64,000 bases of DNA from Paludisphaera soli (GTDB taxonomy: Bacteria > Planctomycetota > Planctomycetia > Isosphaerales > Isosphaeraceae), in NCBI RefSeq assembly GCF_011064595.1, contig NZ_JAALJI010000017.1, positions 62,001 to 126,000 of the forward strand, given 5' to 3'. The notes under the pieces are model-generated. The model was not told the DNA's origin, searched no databases, and saw only the letters and a program-made list of their open reading frames with translations. Each line of letters opens with the position of its first letter. Position 1 is the stretch's first letter. This document shows, piece by piece, positions 34,504-43,285 of the stretch. The position numbers were made by a program, and so were the translations under genes.

Positions 34504-34755
34504 TCAGAACACGACCCAGCGATAGACGGCGTACAGGCAGGCGATCACCCCCAGGATGAGCCACCAGGGCTTCCGGGCGTAGGGGGCGTCCTCGCGCGAG
34601 ATGTAGGTGTGGCAGTGCGGGCAGCGCTCCGATTCCTCGTGGATCGGGTTGCGGCAATAGGGGCAGGGGATCGTCTCGTCGCCGTCGTCGTCGTCCGGCT
34701 CGGGATCCTCCCGCTCGTCGTCGTCCCATACGTCGTCGTCGCCCCAGCGTGGCAT
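34504..34755 (-). CDS. Small zinc-ribbon membrane protein
   Basis: 83 residues. A strongly acidic N-terminus (about 5-27, mostly Asp and Glu) is followed by a zinc ribbon, CPYCRNPIHEESERCPHCHT (31-50), with two CxxC pairs. A single C-terminal membrane segment (about 65-82, WWLILGVIACLYAVYRWVVF) anchors it. Proteins of this layout are common in planctomycetes and have no known role. It lies 75 bases upstream of the kinase gene on the same strand and could be in the same transcript. Confidence 0.8.
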   Translation of the reverse strand: MPRWGDDDVWDDDEREDPEPDDDDGDETIPCPYCRNPIHEESERCPHCHTYISREDAPYARKPWWLILGVIACLYAVYRWVVF

Positions 34756-34887
34756 GGCCGCCGATCCTCGTCTCGTCCGGACGCGTTGTTGGGATCCCCG
34801 TCGCCGCCCCTCGACCTTATCACCGGCGGCCGTCGGCGAGAACCCGCCCGTCCTCGAAGCGACCTCCGCCCGCCGATCGCGGCCGAC

Positions 34888-35952
34888 TCACGCCTCGTCC
34901 GCCAGCCCGTCCGGGGCCTCCGGCGCGCGGGCCCGGCCCGGCTGCAATCCGATCGCCAGCCCGATCAGCAGGATCGAGCCGGTCGCGGCCGCCATGAGCG
35001 GGCCTCGCAGGTTGCGGGAAGGGGCCGCCGGCGTCTGGGCCTGGTGCACCAGGGTGCTCCCTACGAAATTCCGATCGTCGAAGAACTTGGCGTCTTCCAG
35101 CTTGCGGCGGACCTCCTCCTGCATCCGGGAAATCTCGTCGATCCGCCTCTTCTCCAGGTGGGCCGTCACGTCGTCGCGGCTCGCGACGGGCAGGGCGAGC
35201 AAGGCCCGGAGGCCGGCCTGCGTCTTCTTCAGGTCGGCCGCCTTCTCGGGGTCGCGCTCCCGGGCCAGGTCGAGGTCGACCTGGACCAGCCGCTCGGCCG
35301 TCGACCGGGCGAGATCCTCGGTCAGCGAGGTGAACGAGATCGCCGACGCGTCCTCGGGCGAGACGACGCCGGGCCGGCTCGACCGGGAAGTTTGCTCCGC
35401 GAGGCGCTCGGTTAGTTGATGCATCTCTTCGTCGAGACGCTTGGCGTAGTTATCCAGTCTTGAGATGAACCACCGCTGGTCACCGCTCTGGTAGTCGGAC
35501 TGGAGATTCATGTAGCTCCCGACCACCGCGTTCACGACCGCCGCGGCCTCTTTCGGCGAGGGGGAGGCGTACGCGACGCGGATGAACAAGGTGTTCCTGG
35601 GATTCTCGACCCGCAGGCCGGCCCGGACTTCCTCGCGCGGCGAGGCCGAGTCCCTGGCCACGGCGGAGTTCGAGACGTCGAGATCCGAAAGGGCCGTATC
35701 CAGGATGGGATCCGAGGTGAGCGTGGCCATCTCGGTCTCGATGACGTGCTCCAGGCCGAGGCCCCGGTCCGGTCCCGAGGTCGAGAACAGCCCCGCCGGG
35801 GGCGGCGAGACGCGGATCATCGTATGGGCCTCGTATTCGGGCTGCACCAGGGCGAAAATCGCGCCGTCGACGGCGGCCGCCGCGATCAGCGAGACGAGCA
35901 GGAAGGCCGTCAGGCGTCGTCGGGTCGATCGGTGCGAGTCGGGCACGTTCAT
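34888..35952 (-). CDS. Wzz-like chain-length determinant protein
   Basis: 354 residues from the ATG at 35952, behind GAGGAA. Two membrane segments, near 14-36 and 315-335, flank a long extracytoplasmic region with coiled-coil stretches (RLDNYAKRLDEEMHQLTERL; EKRRIDEISRMQEEVRRKLE). The N-terminal FALVQPEYEAHTMIRVSP and NPRNTLFIRVAYASPSPKEA match the Wzz family, which sets polysaccharide chain length. No tyrosine-kinase domain is attached, and no capsule genes adjoin it. Confidence 0.85.
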   Translation of the reverse strand: MNVPDSHRSTRRRLTAFLLVSLIAAAAVDGAIFALVQPEYEAHTMIRVSPPPAGLFSTSGPDRGLGLEHVIETEMATLTSDPILDTALSDLDVSNSAVARDSASPREEVRAGLRVENPRNTLFIRVAYASPSPKEAAAVVNAVVGSYMNLQSDYQSGDQRWFISRLDNYAKRLDEEMHQLTERLAEQTSRSSRPGVVSPEDASAISFTSLTEDLARSTAERLVQVDLDLARERDPEKAADLKKTQAGLRALLALPVASRDDVTAHLEKRRIDEISRMQEEVRRKLEDAKFFDDRNFVGSTLVHQAQTPAAPSRNLRGPLMAAATGSILLIGLAIGLQPGRARAPEAPDGLADEA

Positions 35953-36164
35953 GGGCCGCGTTCCTCGGTCGTGCTGGAAGAATTCGTTGTTCAGGTTGAT
36001 TCGGGACGGATAAGTTATCGTCGGGAATTCGGCCCGGAACAAGAGCCCGTGGCCGAAACGCCTCGGAGGGTCGGGCCCTGGCGGCGTGGCGCGGCGGGTC
36101 GTATGATCTCCACCCGATGCCGGAGAAGTCCGGGCGGATCGACGGGCGAAGGGAAGGGGGGCGC

Positions 36165-37487
36165 GTGGTGGAGACCTGGCTGAAGCGCGGGGCCGACCAG
36201 GCGGAGGCGACGGCGGCCGACGCCAAGGTCCGCGAGACGGTCGAGCGGATCCTGGACGACGTCTCCCGGCGCGGCGACGCGGCGGTCCGCGAGCTGTCTG
36301 TGAAGTTCGACGGCTGGGATCGCGAGGACTACCGCCTCTCCCCCGCCGAGATCGACGCCTGCCTCGCCGCGCTGAGCGCGCGCGACCTCCAGGACGTGGC
36401 GTTCGCGCAGGCCCAGGTGCGGAACTTCGCCCGGGTCCAGCGCGAGGCCCTGCGCGACGTGGAGGTGGAGACGCTCCCCGGCGTGATCCTCGGCCATCGG
36501 AACATCCCGGTGGGCTCGGCGGGCTGCTACGTGCCGGGGGGGAAGTACCCGCTGCTGGCCTCGGCCCACATGTCGGTCGTCACGGCCAAGGTGGCGGGGG
36601 TGCCCCGGGTCGTCACCTGCGCCCCGCCCTATCAGGGGAGGCCCGCCGCCGCGATCGTCGCGGCGCAGCACCTGGCGGGGGCCGACGCGATCTACTGCCT
36701 GGGGGGCGTGCAGGCGGTCGCCGCGATGGCGCTGGGGACCGAGACGATCGAGGCGGTCGACATGCTGGTCGGCCCCGGCAACGCGTTCGTCGCCGAGGCC
36801 AAGCGGCAGCTCTTCGGGCGGGTCGGGATCGACCTGTTCGCCGGGCCGACGGAGACCCTGGTGATCGCCGACGAGACGGTCGACGCCGAGCTGTGCGCGA
36901 CCGACCTGCTGGGCCAGGCCGAGCACGGGCCGGACTCGCCGGCGATCCTGCTGACGACCTCGGAGACGCTCGCGCGGGGGACGATGGCCGAGGTGGAGCG
37001 GCTCCTGAAGATCCTCCCCACGGCGGCGGTCGCCCGCCAGGCCTGGGAGCGTCACGGCGCCGTCTGCGTCGCGGCCGACGACGCCGAGATGGTGCGGATC
37101 GCCGACCGGATCGCCTCGGAGCACGTCCAGGTCATGACCCGAGACCCGGACTACTTCCTGGCGAACATGCGGAACTACGGCGCCCTGTTCCTCGGCCCGC
37201 GCACCAACGTGGCGTTCGGCGACAAGGTGATCGGCACCAACCACACGCTGCCGACGAAGCGGGCCGCGCGGTACACCGGCGGGCTCTGGGTCGGCAAGTT
37301 CCTCAAGACGTGCACGTATCAGCGGGTGCTCACCGACGAGGCCTCGGCGCTCGTCGGCGGCTACTGCTCGCGGCTCTGCGCCCTGGAGGGGTTCGTCGGC
37401 CACGCCGAGCAGGCCAACATCCGCGTCCGGCGCCACGGGTGCCGCGAGGTCCCCTACGGCGGCGTCGTCCCGGCCGAGCTGGAGTGA
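36165..37487 (+). CDS. HisD-family dehydrogenase, sulfopropanediol-dehydrogenase-like branch
   Basis: 440 residues from a GTG at 36165 behind a GGAAGGGGGG tract; an in-frame ATG at 36117 has no clear ribosome site and adds a tail that family members lack. Histidinol dehydrogenase-family motifs are present: [71 protein letters not shown] and a zinc-site EHG in [12 protein letters not shown]. The GGKYPL form and the [17 protein letters not shown] block match, from memory, the HpsN-type paralogues (sulfopropanediol 3-dehydrogenase) rather than biosynthetic HisD. There are no other histidine genes nearby. The substrate is therefore uncertain. Confidence 0.88.
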   Translation: MVETWLKRGADQAEATAADAKVRETVERILDDVSRRGDAAVRELSVKFDGWDREDYRLSPAEIDACLAALSARDLQDVAFAQAQVRNFARVQREALRDVEVETLPGVILGHRNIPVGSAGCYVPGGKYPLLASAHMSVVTAKVAGVPRVVTCAPPYQGRPAAAIVAAQHLAGADAIYCLGGVQAVAAMALGTETIEAVDMLVGPGNAFVAEAKRQLFGRVGIDLFAGPTETLVIADETVDAELCATDLLGQAEHGPDSPAILLTTSETLARGTMAEVERLLKILPTAAVARQAWERHGAVCVAADDAEMVRIADRIASEHVQVMTRDPDYFLANMRNYGALFLGPRTNVAFGDKVIGTNHTLPTKRAARYTGGLWVGKFLKTCTYQRVLTDEASALVGGYCSRLCALEGFVGHAEQANIRVRRHGCREVPYGGVVPAELE

Positions 37488-37521
37488 GTGCGATCGTGGC
37501 CCGGAGCTTGGGAGGTCCGCC

Positions 37522-38034
37522 ATGTCGTGGCATACGAGCGCCGTCCTGATCGGCGTGGATCGGTCGGACGGGATGGCGGAGTTCCTGGAAGAACTGGGCT
37601 TCCCCGAGGCGCGTCGCGTCCGGTCGGTCTCGTTCCAGGAGGCATCGGGCTTCGGCGACGCCGACGGCCCTTTGACGGTGGCCGTGGCGACCGTCGACGG
37701 CTGGACCTCGATCTGGGGCCCGCTGCTGGTCGCGGACGGGGAGGCGTTGCTGCGGGCCTCTCGGCAGGCCCCCGTCTTCACGCTCATCATGGAGGGGGGC
37801 TCGGGGACCTACAGCTTCGAGTGGTATCGGGACGGCTCCCGAGTCCGGCTCTGGCTGGCGCAGCGGGGCGAGGTCCTCCGGGAGGAGGGCGAGCCGCTGG
37901 CCGAGGAGCGCGAGACCTTAGGCGACGACGGCGACGGCGAGCAGCGGATCCTCAAGCTGATGGACTCGCTGACGGTCCCCTTCGAGCGCCTCGCCTCGGC
38001 GGAATACGACCTCTACGAACTCCCTTGCGACTGA
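37522..38034 (+). CDS. Hypothetical protein, 170 residues
   Basis: I do not recognise this soluble, acidic protein. It has a good ribosome site (GGGAGG) and lies 34 bases behind the HisD-family gene, so it is probably co-transcribed. Visible pieces are MAEFLEELGFPEA, TVDGWTSIWGPLLVADGEAL and FEWYRDGSRVRLWLAQRG, a pattern of alternating beta strands. There is no signal peptide. It could be an immunity-type protein, but nothing in the neighbourhood supports that. Confidence 0.72.
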   Translation: MSWHTSAVLIGVDRSDGMAEFLEELGFPEARRVRSVSFQEASGFGDADGPLTVAVATVDGWTSIWGPLLVADGEALLRASRQAPVFTLIMEGGSGTYSFEWYRDGSRVRLWLAQRGEVLREEGEPLAEERETLGDDGDGEQRILKLMDSLTVPFERLASAEYDLYELPCD

Positions 38035-38071
38035 TCCTCACGCGACGCACGAGAATCCAGGAGCCGACGAC

Positions 38072-38623
38072 ATGGCGGAGCATGGCCGACGTATCGAGAC
38101 GCTGTCCTTCAAGCCCAACGGCAAGGTCCCCAACAGCCGCTTCCCGGTGCTCATCCACCGCGCCGGGATCAAGGCCCCGCCGGGCGTCGACATGGCCGAC
38201 GCCATCGAGGCCACGTTCCGCCGCCACGACTGGCTGAACAACTGGCGCGAGCTGGGGGTCTACGACTACTACCACTTCCACTCCACGACCCACGAGGTCC
38301 TGGGCATGGCGCGCGGGAGCATCACCCTCCGGCTGGGGGGCGAAGGGGGGACGGTCGTCGTCCTCGCGCCCGGCGACGTGGTGGTCCTCCCCGCCGGCAC
38401 CTCGCACACCCGGCTGGAGAACTCGCCGGATTCCCACATGGTCGGCGGCTATCCCGAGGGCCGCGACTGGGATTTGATCCGCGACGAGGAGGTCACCGAA
38501 GCCGAGTCCCGCGCCGCGATCAAGCTCATCGGCAGCCTCCCCATCCCCGCCCGCGACCCCGTCACCGGCGAGCCCATGACCCTCTGGCGCGACGCGCCGC
38601 GGACCTACGGCATCCAGTTCTGA
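38072..38623 (+). CDS. Cupin-domain protein (YjlB-like)
   Basis: 183 residues with one cupin barrel. Motif 1 is YDYYHFHSTTHEVLGMARGS (about 70-90), with His ligands and a Glu, and motif 2 is VVVLPAGTSHTRLE (about 108-121). The N-terminus FKPNGKVPNSRFPVLIHRAG matches the YjlB-type family. The metal and substrate are unknown. It follows the preceding hypothetical gene by 37 bases with its own ribosome site (CAGGAG). Confidence 0.88.
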   Translation: MAEHGRRIETLSFKPNGKVPNSRFPVLIHRAGIKAPPGVDMADAIEATFRRHDWLNNWRELGVYDYYHFHSTTHEVLGMARGSITLRLGGEGGTVVVLAPGDVVVLPAGTSHTRLENSPDSHMVGGYPEGRDWDLIRDEEVTEAESRAAIKLIGSLPIPARDPVTGEPMTLWRDAPRTYGIQF

Positions 38624-38647
38624 GGCAAGCCGGCCGGCCTTCCGGGG

Positions 38648-39112
38648 TCAGGAGGACGCCTTCTTGCGGGCCCGCTTCGCCTTGCCGGTGTTGGCGACGA
38701 ACTGCTCGCCGGCGCGCGAGCCCGCCTGTTTCTTGGCGTCGGTCGCCTCGCGTTCGGCGGGGGTCAGCTCGTCCCAGGCCTTCCTGGGGAGGTAGCGGGC
38801 CGTCTCACCCTCGCGGACGGCGGGCTCGCCGTCCTTCGTGGTCCACTCCTCGTCGGTCCACTCCTCCAGGCTCTTCTGGGCCTCGGTCGCCTCGGCCTTG
38901 GACTTCGTGTAGCCGCCGCCGGCCTTCTTGTACGCGGCGGCCAGGAGCTGCGACTTGCGGGCGCTCCACTCGCCGGCCTTTCCCCCCTTGTCCCCGTCCT
39001 GGATCTCGGCCTTCAGGCGGTCGCGGAGTTCGGGGTCGGTGTAGGTCCTGGGCGACGACTTGCGGGCCGACTTCGCGGGGGCCTTGTTCGCGGACTTCTT
39101 CCTCGCGGGCAT
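38648..39112 (-). CDS. DUF5872-like small basic protein
   Basis: 154 residues, very rich in Lys, Ala and Arg. The low-complexity N-terminus (MPARKKSANKAPAKSARKSS) resembles a histone-H1-like tail. The body has TDPELRDRLKAEIQDGDKGG, then EWSARKSQLLAAAYKKAGGG, then WTTKDGEPAVREGETARYLP and REATDAKKQAGSRAGEQFVA, which I recall as DUF5872. No function is known. It lies three bases downstream of a DUF6321-like gene, so the two form an operon. Confidence 0.82.
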   Translation of the reverse strand: MPARKKSANKAPAKSARKSSPRTYTDPELRDRLKAEIQDGDKGGKAGEWSARKSQLLAAAYKKAGGGYTKSKAEATEAQKSLEEWTDEEWTTKDGEPAVREGETARYLPRKAWDELTPAEREATDAKKQAGSRAGEQFVANTGKAKRARKKASS

Positions 39113-39115
39113 GGA

Positions 39116-39484
39116 TCAGGCCCCCGCCTTCCGCGACGCCTTCTCCTTCTCCTGATGCTTGCGATACCGTTCCAGGAGCCGCGTCCCCTTGTCGGCGAGC
39201 TTGCGGGCGGCCTCGGGCGTCCTGGGGACGGGCTCGCCCCAGGCGTGGGCCTGGAGGGCCAGGCGCGTCGGCTTGCCGTCGTCGTCGCGCAAGGGGCCGC
39301 GCAGGGTGGCGAAATGGCGGCGGAGGAACGAGCCCTTGCGCTTCATCTCATCGGGCGTCATGTCGCTCAGCCGCTTCTTCACGCCCGGCTTGAGCTTCGC
39401 TCCCTCGGCCTTGCGGTAGTGCTCGCGGCCGGCGGCGGTGAGGCCCCCCTTGGGATCCTTGCGGGCCTTGGTCCTGGTCGTCAT
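39116..39484 (-). CDS. DUF6321-like small basic protein
   Basis: 122 residues from the ATG at 39484, behind GAGAGGA. Its sequence is basic and soluble: KGGLTAAGREHYRKAEGAKL, KKRLSDMTPDEMKRKGSFLR and LALQAHAWGEPVPRTPEAAR. This pattern resembles DUF6321 proteins, often encoded in both bacteria and phages; that assignment is from memory. It is followed within three bases by the DUF5872-like gene. Both proteins are small, charged and likely to bind nucleic acid or act in stress, but this is inference. Confidence 0.8.
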   Translation of the reverse strand: MTTRTKARKDPKGGLTAAGREHYRKAEGAKLKPGVKKRLSDMTPDEMKRKGSFLRRHFATLRGPLRDDDGKPTRLALQAHAWGEPVPRTPEAARKLADKGTRLLERYRKHQEKEKASRKAGA

Positions 39485-39861
39485 CGGCGGGTCCTCTCGC
39501 CAGCCGCGCGGGCGGGGCTCGTCCATCGGGATGGTAATGGTCGGCGTCTCCGGATGCGAGGAGACGCATCAAGCAAGATCCGCGCCGGCCGCCGCGAGGG
39601 TGCCCGGGATCTCAAGGGGAAGGCGCCGGGAGCCCCCCTGCGGGGGATTTTCCGCGTCGCGGTCAGGCCCGCGGCCTGGGACGCCTCCGAGGGGGCGCGC
39701 CGGCCGTTCCGGAAGGTCGCCTGGCTGAATCGGCCGGTCCTGTGTACAATTCGGCGCGACCACCGGAAACATGCACAGGTGTTGTCGTGCGTGATCCGGG
39801 ACCGCAAGGAGAGGATCGAGCGCGAGCGCACGGAGACCGCAACGGATTGAGGGGTGCAACG
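39485..39861. other. Intergenic gap of 377 bases between divergent genes
   Basis: Control region for the DUF6321 operon (leftward) and the GlmU-like gene (rightward). A possible -10 element, TACAAT, lies at 39745-39750 within TGTGTACAATTC, but the -35 is weak, and it would imply a leader of about 105 bases. No repeat or gene is visible. Confidence 0.45.
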
Positions 39862-41175
39862 ATGCGTCTTTGCCTGGTCGAGGATCTCGCGGCGGCCGAT
39901 CTTGAGCCCTTGACGCTCACGCGGCCGGTTTACGACCTGTGGCTCGGCTGTTCGTCGCTGGGCGAGAAGATCGCCAGGGCGTTCGGGGTCGGCCCCGGCC
40001 CCAACCGCCGGGGGGCCCTGGTCCGGGCCTCGCTGGCGGAGGTCCAGCGCCGACGCGAGCCGCACGTGGTGTTCAACGACCGCGACTGGCTGGCCCGGGG
40101 CCCGCTGGTCGTCGCGCGGGGCCGCTGGGTCCCGCCCGAAGGGTTCGAGCCCCCCGGGGGCGGCCCCTGGGTGGGCCTCTGCGACGGCCGGCCGGCCTGC
40201 GCCTGGGTCGGCCCCGACGACGTGCTCGACCTGGAGACGGGCGACGTGGACGGCTGGTTCGACCGGATCCTGGCCCGGTACTCGGGCGAGGAGGTCGGCG
40301 GCGAGTGGATCGACCGGCCCTGGGACCTGGTCGCGGCCAACGCCCGGCACCTGGAGCGCGACTTCGCCCGCGAGAGCCGCCCGGCGGTGACCAACCGCCA
40401 GCTCGCCACCCTGGCCCTGGTCGGCCCGTCGGACCGCCTCCGGCTGCACGACACGGCCCGCATCGACCCGTACACGGTCTTCGACACCACCAACGGGCCG
40501 ATCGTCGTCGGCCCCGGCGTGTGGGTCCAGCCGTTCACGCGGGTCGAGGGCCCGTGCTACATCGGCCCCGACTCCCAGCTCTTCCGGGCCAACATCCGCG
40601 GGGCGGTCTCCATCGGCCCCCAGTGCCGGATCGGCGGCGAGGTGGAGGCGTCGATCGTCCAGGGCTTCTCCAACAAGTATCACGAGGGGTTCCTCGGCCA
40701 CGCCTACGTCGGCGAGTGGGTCAACCTGGGGGCGATCACCTCCAACAGCGACCTCCGCAACGACTACGGCGAGGTGATGGTCCCGCTCCGGGGGGATCCG
40801 GTCCCGACCGGCCAGGCCAAGGTCGGCTGCTTCATCGGCGACCACACCCGCACCGGCATGGGCTCGATGCTCAACACCGGGACCTCCATCGGCGTGATGT
40901 GCAACGTGCTGCCGGCGGGCCTGCTCCTCCCCAAGCACGTCCCCTCGTTCACCGCCGTGATGTACGGCCGCGTCGCCCCCGGCTTCGCCATCGACGACCT
41001 GTTCAACACGGCGCGGATCGTCGCCGGCCGCCGCGGCCGGACGTTCGACGACGTCGACGAGCGGCTCTACCGCACCCTGTTCGAACAGACCCGCCTGGAG
41101 CGCGAGCGCGCCTTCCAGCGGGCCAACCACCCCCGCCGCGACTCCTGGCCCGTCCTCCAGGCCGGCCGCGGCTGA
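39862..41175 (+). CDS. Alternative GlmU-type sugar nucleotidyltransferase/acetyltransferase
   Basis: 437 residues from the ATG at 39862, behind GAGGGG. The N-terminal half has LEPLTLTRPVYDLWLGCSSL and EKIAR, the start signature of the alternative GlmU family (TIGR03991) of Bacteroidetes and planctomycetes, though the classic nucleotide-binding loop is poorly conserved. The C-terminal half (about 215-380) is a left-handed beta helix of hexapeptide repeats: VVGPGVWVQPFTRVEGPCYI, AVSIGPQCRIGGEVE and VGCFIGDHTRTGMGSMLN. It probably makes or modifies activated amino sugars for the cell envelope. It stands alone on the plus strand. Confidence 0.85.
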   Translation: MRLCLVEDLAAADLEPLTLTRPVYDLWLGCSSLGEKIARAFGVGPGPNRRGALVRASLAEVQRRREPHVVFNDRDWLARGPLVVARGRWVPPEGFEPPGGGPWVGLCDGRPACAWVGPDDVLDLETGDVDGWFDRILARYSGEEVGGEWIDRPWDLVAANARHLERDFARESRPAVTNRQLATLALVGPSDRLRLHDTARIDPYTVFDTTNGPIVVGPGVWVQPFTRVEGPCYIGPDSQLFRANIRGAVSIGPQCRIGGEVEASIVQGFSNKYHEGFLGHAYVGEWVNLGAITSNSDLRNDYGEVMVPLRGDPVPTGQAKVGCFIGDHTRTGMGSMLNTGTSIGVMCNVLPAGLLLPKHVPSFTAVMYGRVAPGFAIDDLFNTARIVAGRRGRTFDDVDERLYRTLFEQTRLERERAFQRANHPRRDSWPVLQAGRG

Positions 41176-41209
41176 GGCGTCGAGGCGCCTCCCCGTCGGC
41201 GGGGCCGTC

Positions 41210-42220
41210 TCACCCGCCGCCGGGCGTCCGCAAGGGCGGCGCAACCCGCGACGCGGCGGCGAGCAGCACGACCACGCCGAGGGCGAACGCGACGTTGTGG
41301 GCCAGCTTGGCCCCGGTCGACACGTCGCCGAGGGGCGCGATCAGGAACGCCTCCCAGCAGCGGGTGAGGAGCGGCCCGGCCGCCAGGGCCAGCCGATGCC
41401 GGGGCCCCCAGCGCTCGCTGTGGGACCATCGCCAGGCCGCCGTCGCCAGGGCGGCGGTCAGGCCGAGCGTCGCCGCGACGCCCCACCAGCCCTCGCCCGC
41501 GAACGCGGGGAGGCTGAACGCCGAGGTCGACGCGAACCCGACGAGCCAGGGATTCGGCGCGGGGCGGTCGATCGCCGCGGCGGGCCGTCGGCCGACGGCG
41601 AACGCGGCGACGGCCAGCGCCAGTGCCGTCGCGGCGGCCCCGCTCAGCTGGGTCGGCGTCGGGACGAAGTGCTCGCTCTCGACGTGGTCCATCAGGATCA
41701 GGGCCGACGCCGCGACGTAGAGGAAGGCTGCGAACGCCAGCCCGCGACGCCCCAGCCAGGGCGTCGCCGCGCGCTCGGGGACGAACGCCTCCATCACCGC
41801 GATCGGCGCGCCGATGCTCCAGACGGCGTGGCCCAGGATGAAGCTGACCGCCAGGAACCCGCCGACGCCGAGCGCGGGGAGATACGTCGGAGCCAGAAGG
41901 TCGTCCCAGTACTCGATGTCGCGGTACGACGCGTTGAACAGCGAGTGGTCCACCAGCCCGGCCTGCACCACGCCGAACGCCAGGCCCAGCAGGAGGATCG
42001 TCGGCCAGCCCCTCCCGGTGCGCCGGGCGGCCTCGCGGATCAGGATCGCCGGGGCGCCGTAGAGCGGCGCGAGGACCCAGAGCCCCGCGACCAGCTCCCA
42101 GAAATCGCCGGTCGACGTGTCGTACCCGGCCAGGTACTCGGCCGTCGCCGGGGCGAGCACGAACAGCCCGAAGGCCGGCGCGAGCCGCCTCCACCGCGAC
42201 GGGGATCCCACGACATCCAT
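41210..42220 (-). CDS. Multi-pass membrane protein of unknown function
   Basis: 336 residues with roughly eight to nine hydrophobic segments, for example near 13-30, 44-60, 72-90, 118-142, 160-180, 194-212, 225-245, 250-270 and 310-328. Charged or polar loops include DHSLFNASYRDIEYWDDLLA (near 92-111), with several aromatic and acidic residues. It recalls some uncharacterised Actinobacteria/planctomycete integral membrane proteins, but I cannot name a family. It converges with the GlmU-like gene, 34 bases from its end. Confidence 0.8.
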   Translation of the reverse strand: MDVVGSPSRWRRLAPAFGLFVLAPATAEYLAGYDTSTGDFWELVAGLWVLAPLYGAPAILIREAARRTGRGWPTILLLGLAFGVVQAGLVDHSLFNASYRDIEYWDDLLAPTYLPALGVGGFLAVSFILGHAVWSIGAPIAVMEAFVPERAATPWLGRRGLAFAAFLYVAASALILMDHVESEHFVPTPTQLSGAAATALALAVAAFAVGRRPAAAIDRPAPNPWLVGFASTSAFSLPAFAGEGWWGVAATLGLTAALATAAWRWSHSERWGPRHRLALAAGPLLTRCWEAFLIAPLGDVSTGAKLAHNVAFALGVVVLLAAASRVAPPLRTPGGG

Positions 42221-42383
42221 CGGCGAGCCCTCCGGGTCCGAGTTGCGATGCAGGATCTTCGCCCCGGCCGGCCCGGCATTGGGTGATTTCGGGATGCGAG
42301 GGCGGGGGCCGCCACGGCGCGCGGCTTGCGTGACGGTCGATCACGAGCACGCGGAAGGCAATTCAAGGAACAAGGCGACCATC

Positions 42384-42887
42384 ATGAGCGGCGATCACCT
42401 GGCGACGTACCTGACGGACCACATGGCCGGCTCGACGGCGGCCCTGGAGCTGCTGGAGCGGCTCAAGGCCGAGTACGAGGGCGACCCGGTCGCCGCGACC
42501 GCGACCCGTCTCATCGCGGAGATCGGCGACGAGCGCAAGGTCCTCGACGGCCTGGCCGAACGGATCGGCGCTTCGGTCACGCTCCCGCGCAAGGCGGCCT
42601 CGTGGATCACCGAGAAGGCCGCGCAGCTCAAACTCCTCTACGACGACCCGAAGGGGGGCCCGCTCCGCCACCTGGAGAGCTTCGAGGCGCTCTCGCTGGG
42701 CATCGAGGGCAAGCGGCTCCTCTGGCGGGCCCTGGCCACGGCCTCGGCCCGCCGCCGGGAACTGGTCGGCCCCGATTACGACGGCCTCGTCGCCCAGGCC
42801 GAGGACCAGCGCCGCCGCGTCGAGGCCCACCGCCTCGCCGCCGCCGCGGAGGCGCTGACGGGCCGTCCCGAGAGTCCGTCGGCGTGA
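42384..42887 (+). CDS. Helical-bundle hypothetical protein
   Basis: 167 residues from the ATG at 42384. It is almost entirely alpha-helical: LATYLTDHMAGSTAALELLE, LIAEIGDERKVLDGLAERIG, HLESFEALSLGIEGKRLLWR and EDQRRRVEAHRLAAAAEALT. It is soluble, has no signal peptide, and resembles the DUF-type ferritin-like/bacterioferritin-like helical proteins, though metal ligands are not obvious. Function unknown. It is followed by a cluster of repeat family A elements. Confidence 0.75.
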   Translation: MSGDHLATYLTDHMAGSTAALELLERLKAEYEGDPVAATATRLIAEIGDERKVLDGLAERIGASVTLPRKAASWITEKAAQLKLLYDDPKGGPLRHLESFEALSLGIEGKRLLWRALATASARRRELVGPDYDGLVAQAEDQRRRVEAHRLAAAAEALTGRPESPSA

Positions 42888-42937
42888 ACGAACGACGTCG
42901 CTCCACCGCCGATAGGTAAGACATGCGAATGCCAATA

Positions 42938-43230
42938 CCTTTCCCCATCGGCGGGGTCAGGTGGCCCGAAGGGCCGGACGAGGGGGCGGGCGAGCAAGAA
43001 AACCGGCGCAGGATCGGCCAGGTCGGCCTTCGCGAATCGTCCTTCTCCCCTTGTGGGAGAAGGTGCCGCGCAGCGGCGGATGAGGGGGCGGGTGCGAGAA
43101 GCCGTTGCCTCCTCGCGCCGTCCGCCTGGATGGTCCCCCTCATCCGCCCCTACGGGGCACCTTCCCCCACCGGTGGGGAAGGGAGGGCATGTTCATCTAA
43201 ACGTACTTCCCCCACCGAGGGGGTAGGGAG
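42938..43230. repeat. Cluster of four repeat family A elements between convergent genes
   Basis: Copies lie at about 42938-42985 (CCCGAAGGGCCGGACGAGGG), 43041-43090 (CCTTCTCCCCTTGTGGGAGA), 43134-43183 (inverted, CCCCTCATCCGCCCCTACGG) and a partial at 43205-43230 (CTTCCCCCACCGAGGGGG). The segment before the inverted copy (43105-43134) is a complementary form of the family's conserved tail. They fill the 398 bases between the helical-protein gene and the sigma-fusion gene; I see nothing else there. Confidence 0.85.
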
Positions 43231-43285
43231 TCGCGCGAAATCCGTCGGGATGTTTGAGGCGCGATCGCGAGGCCGGCGGCCGTCC

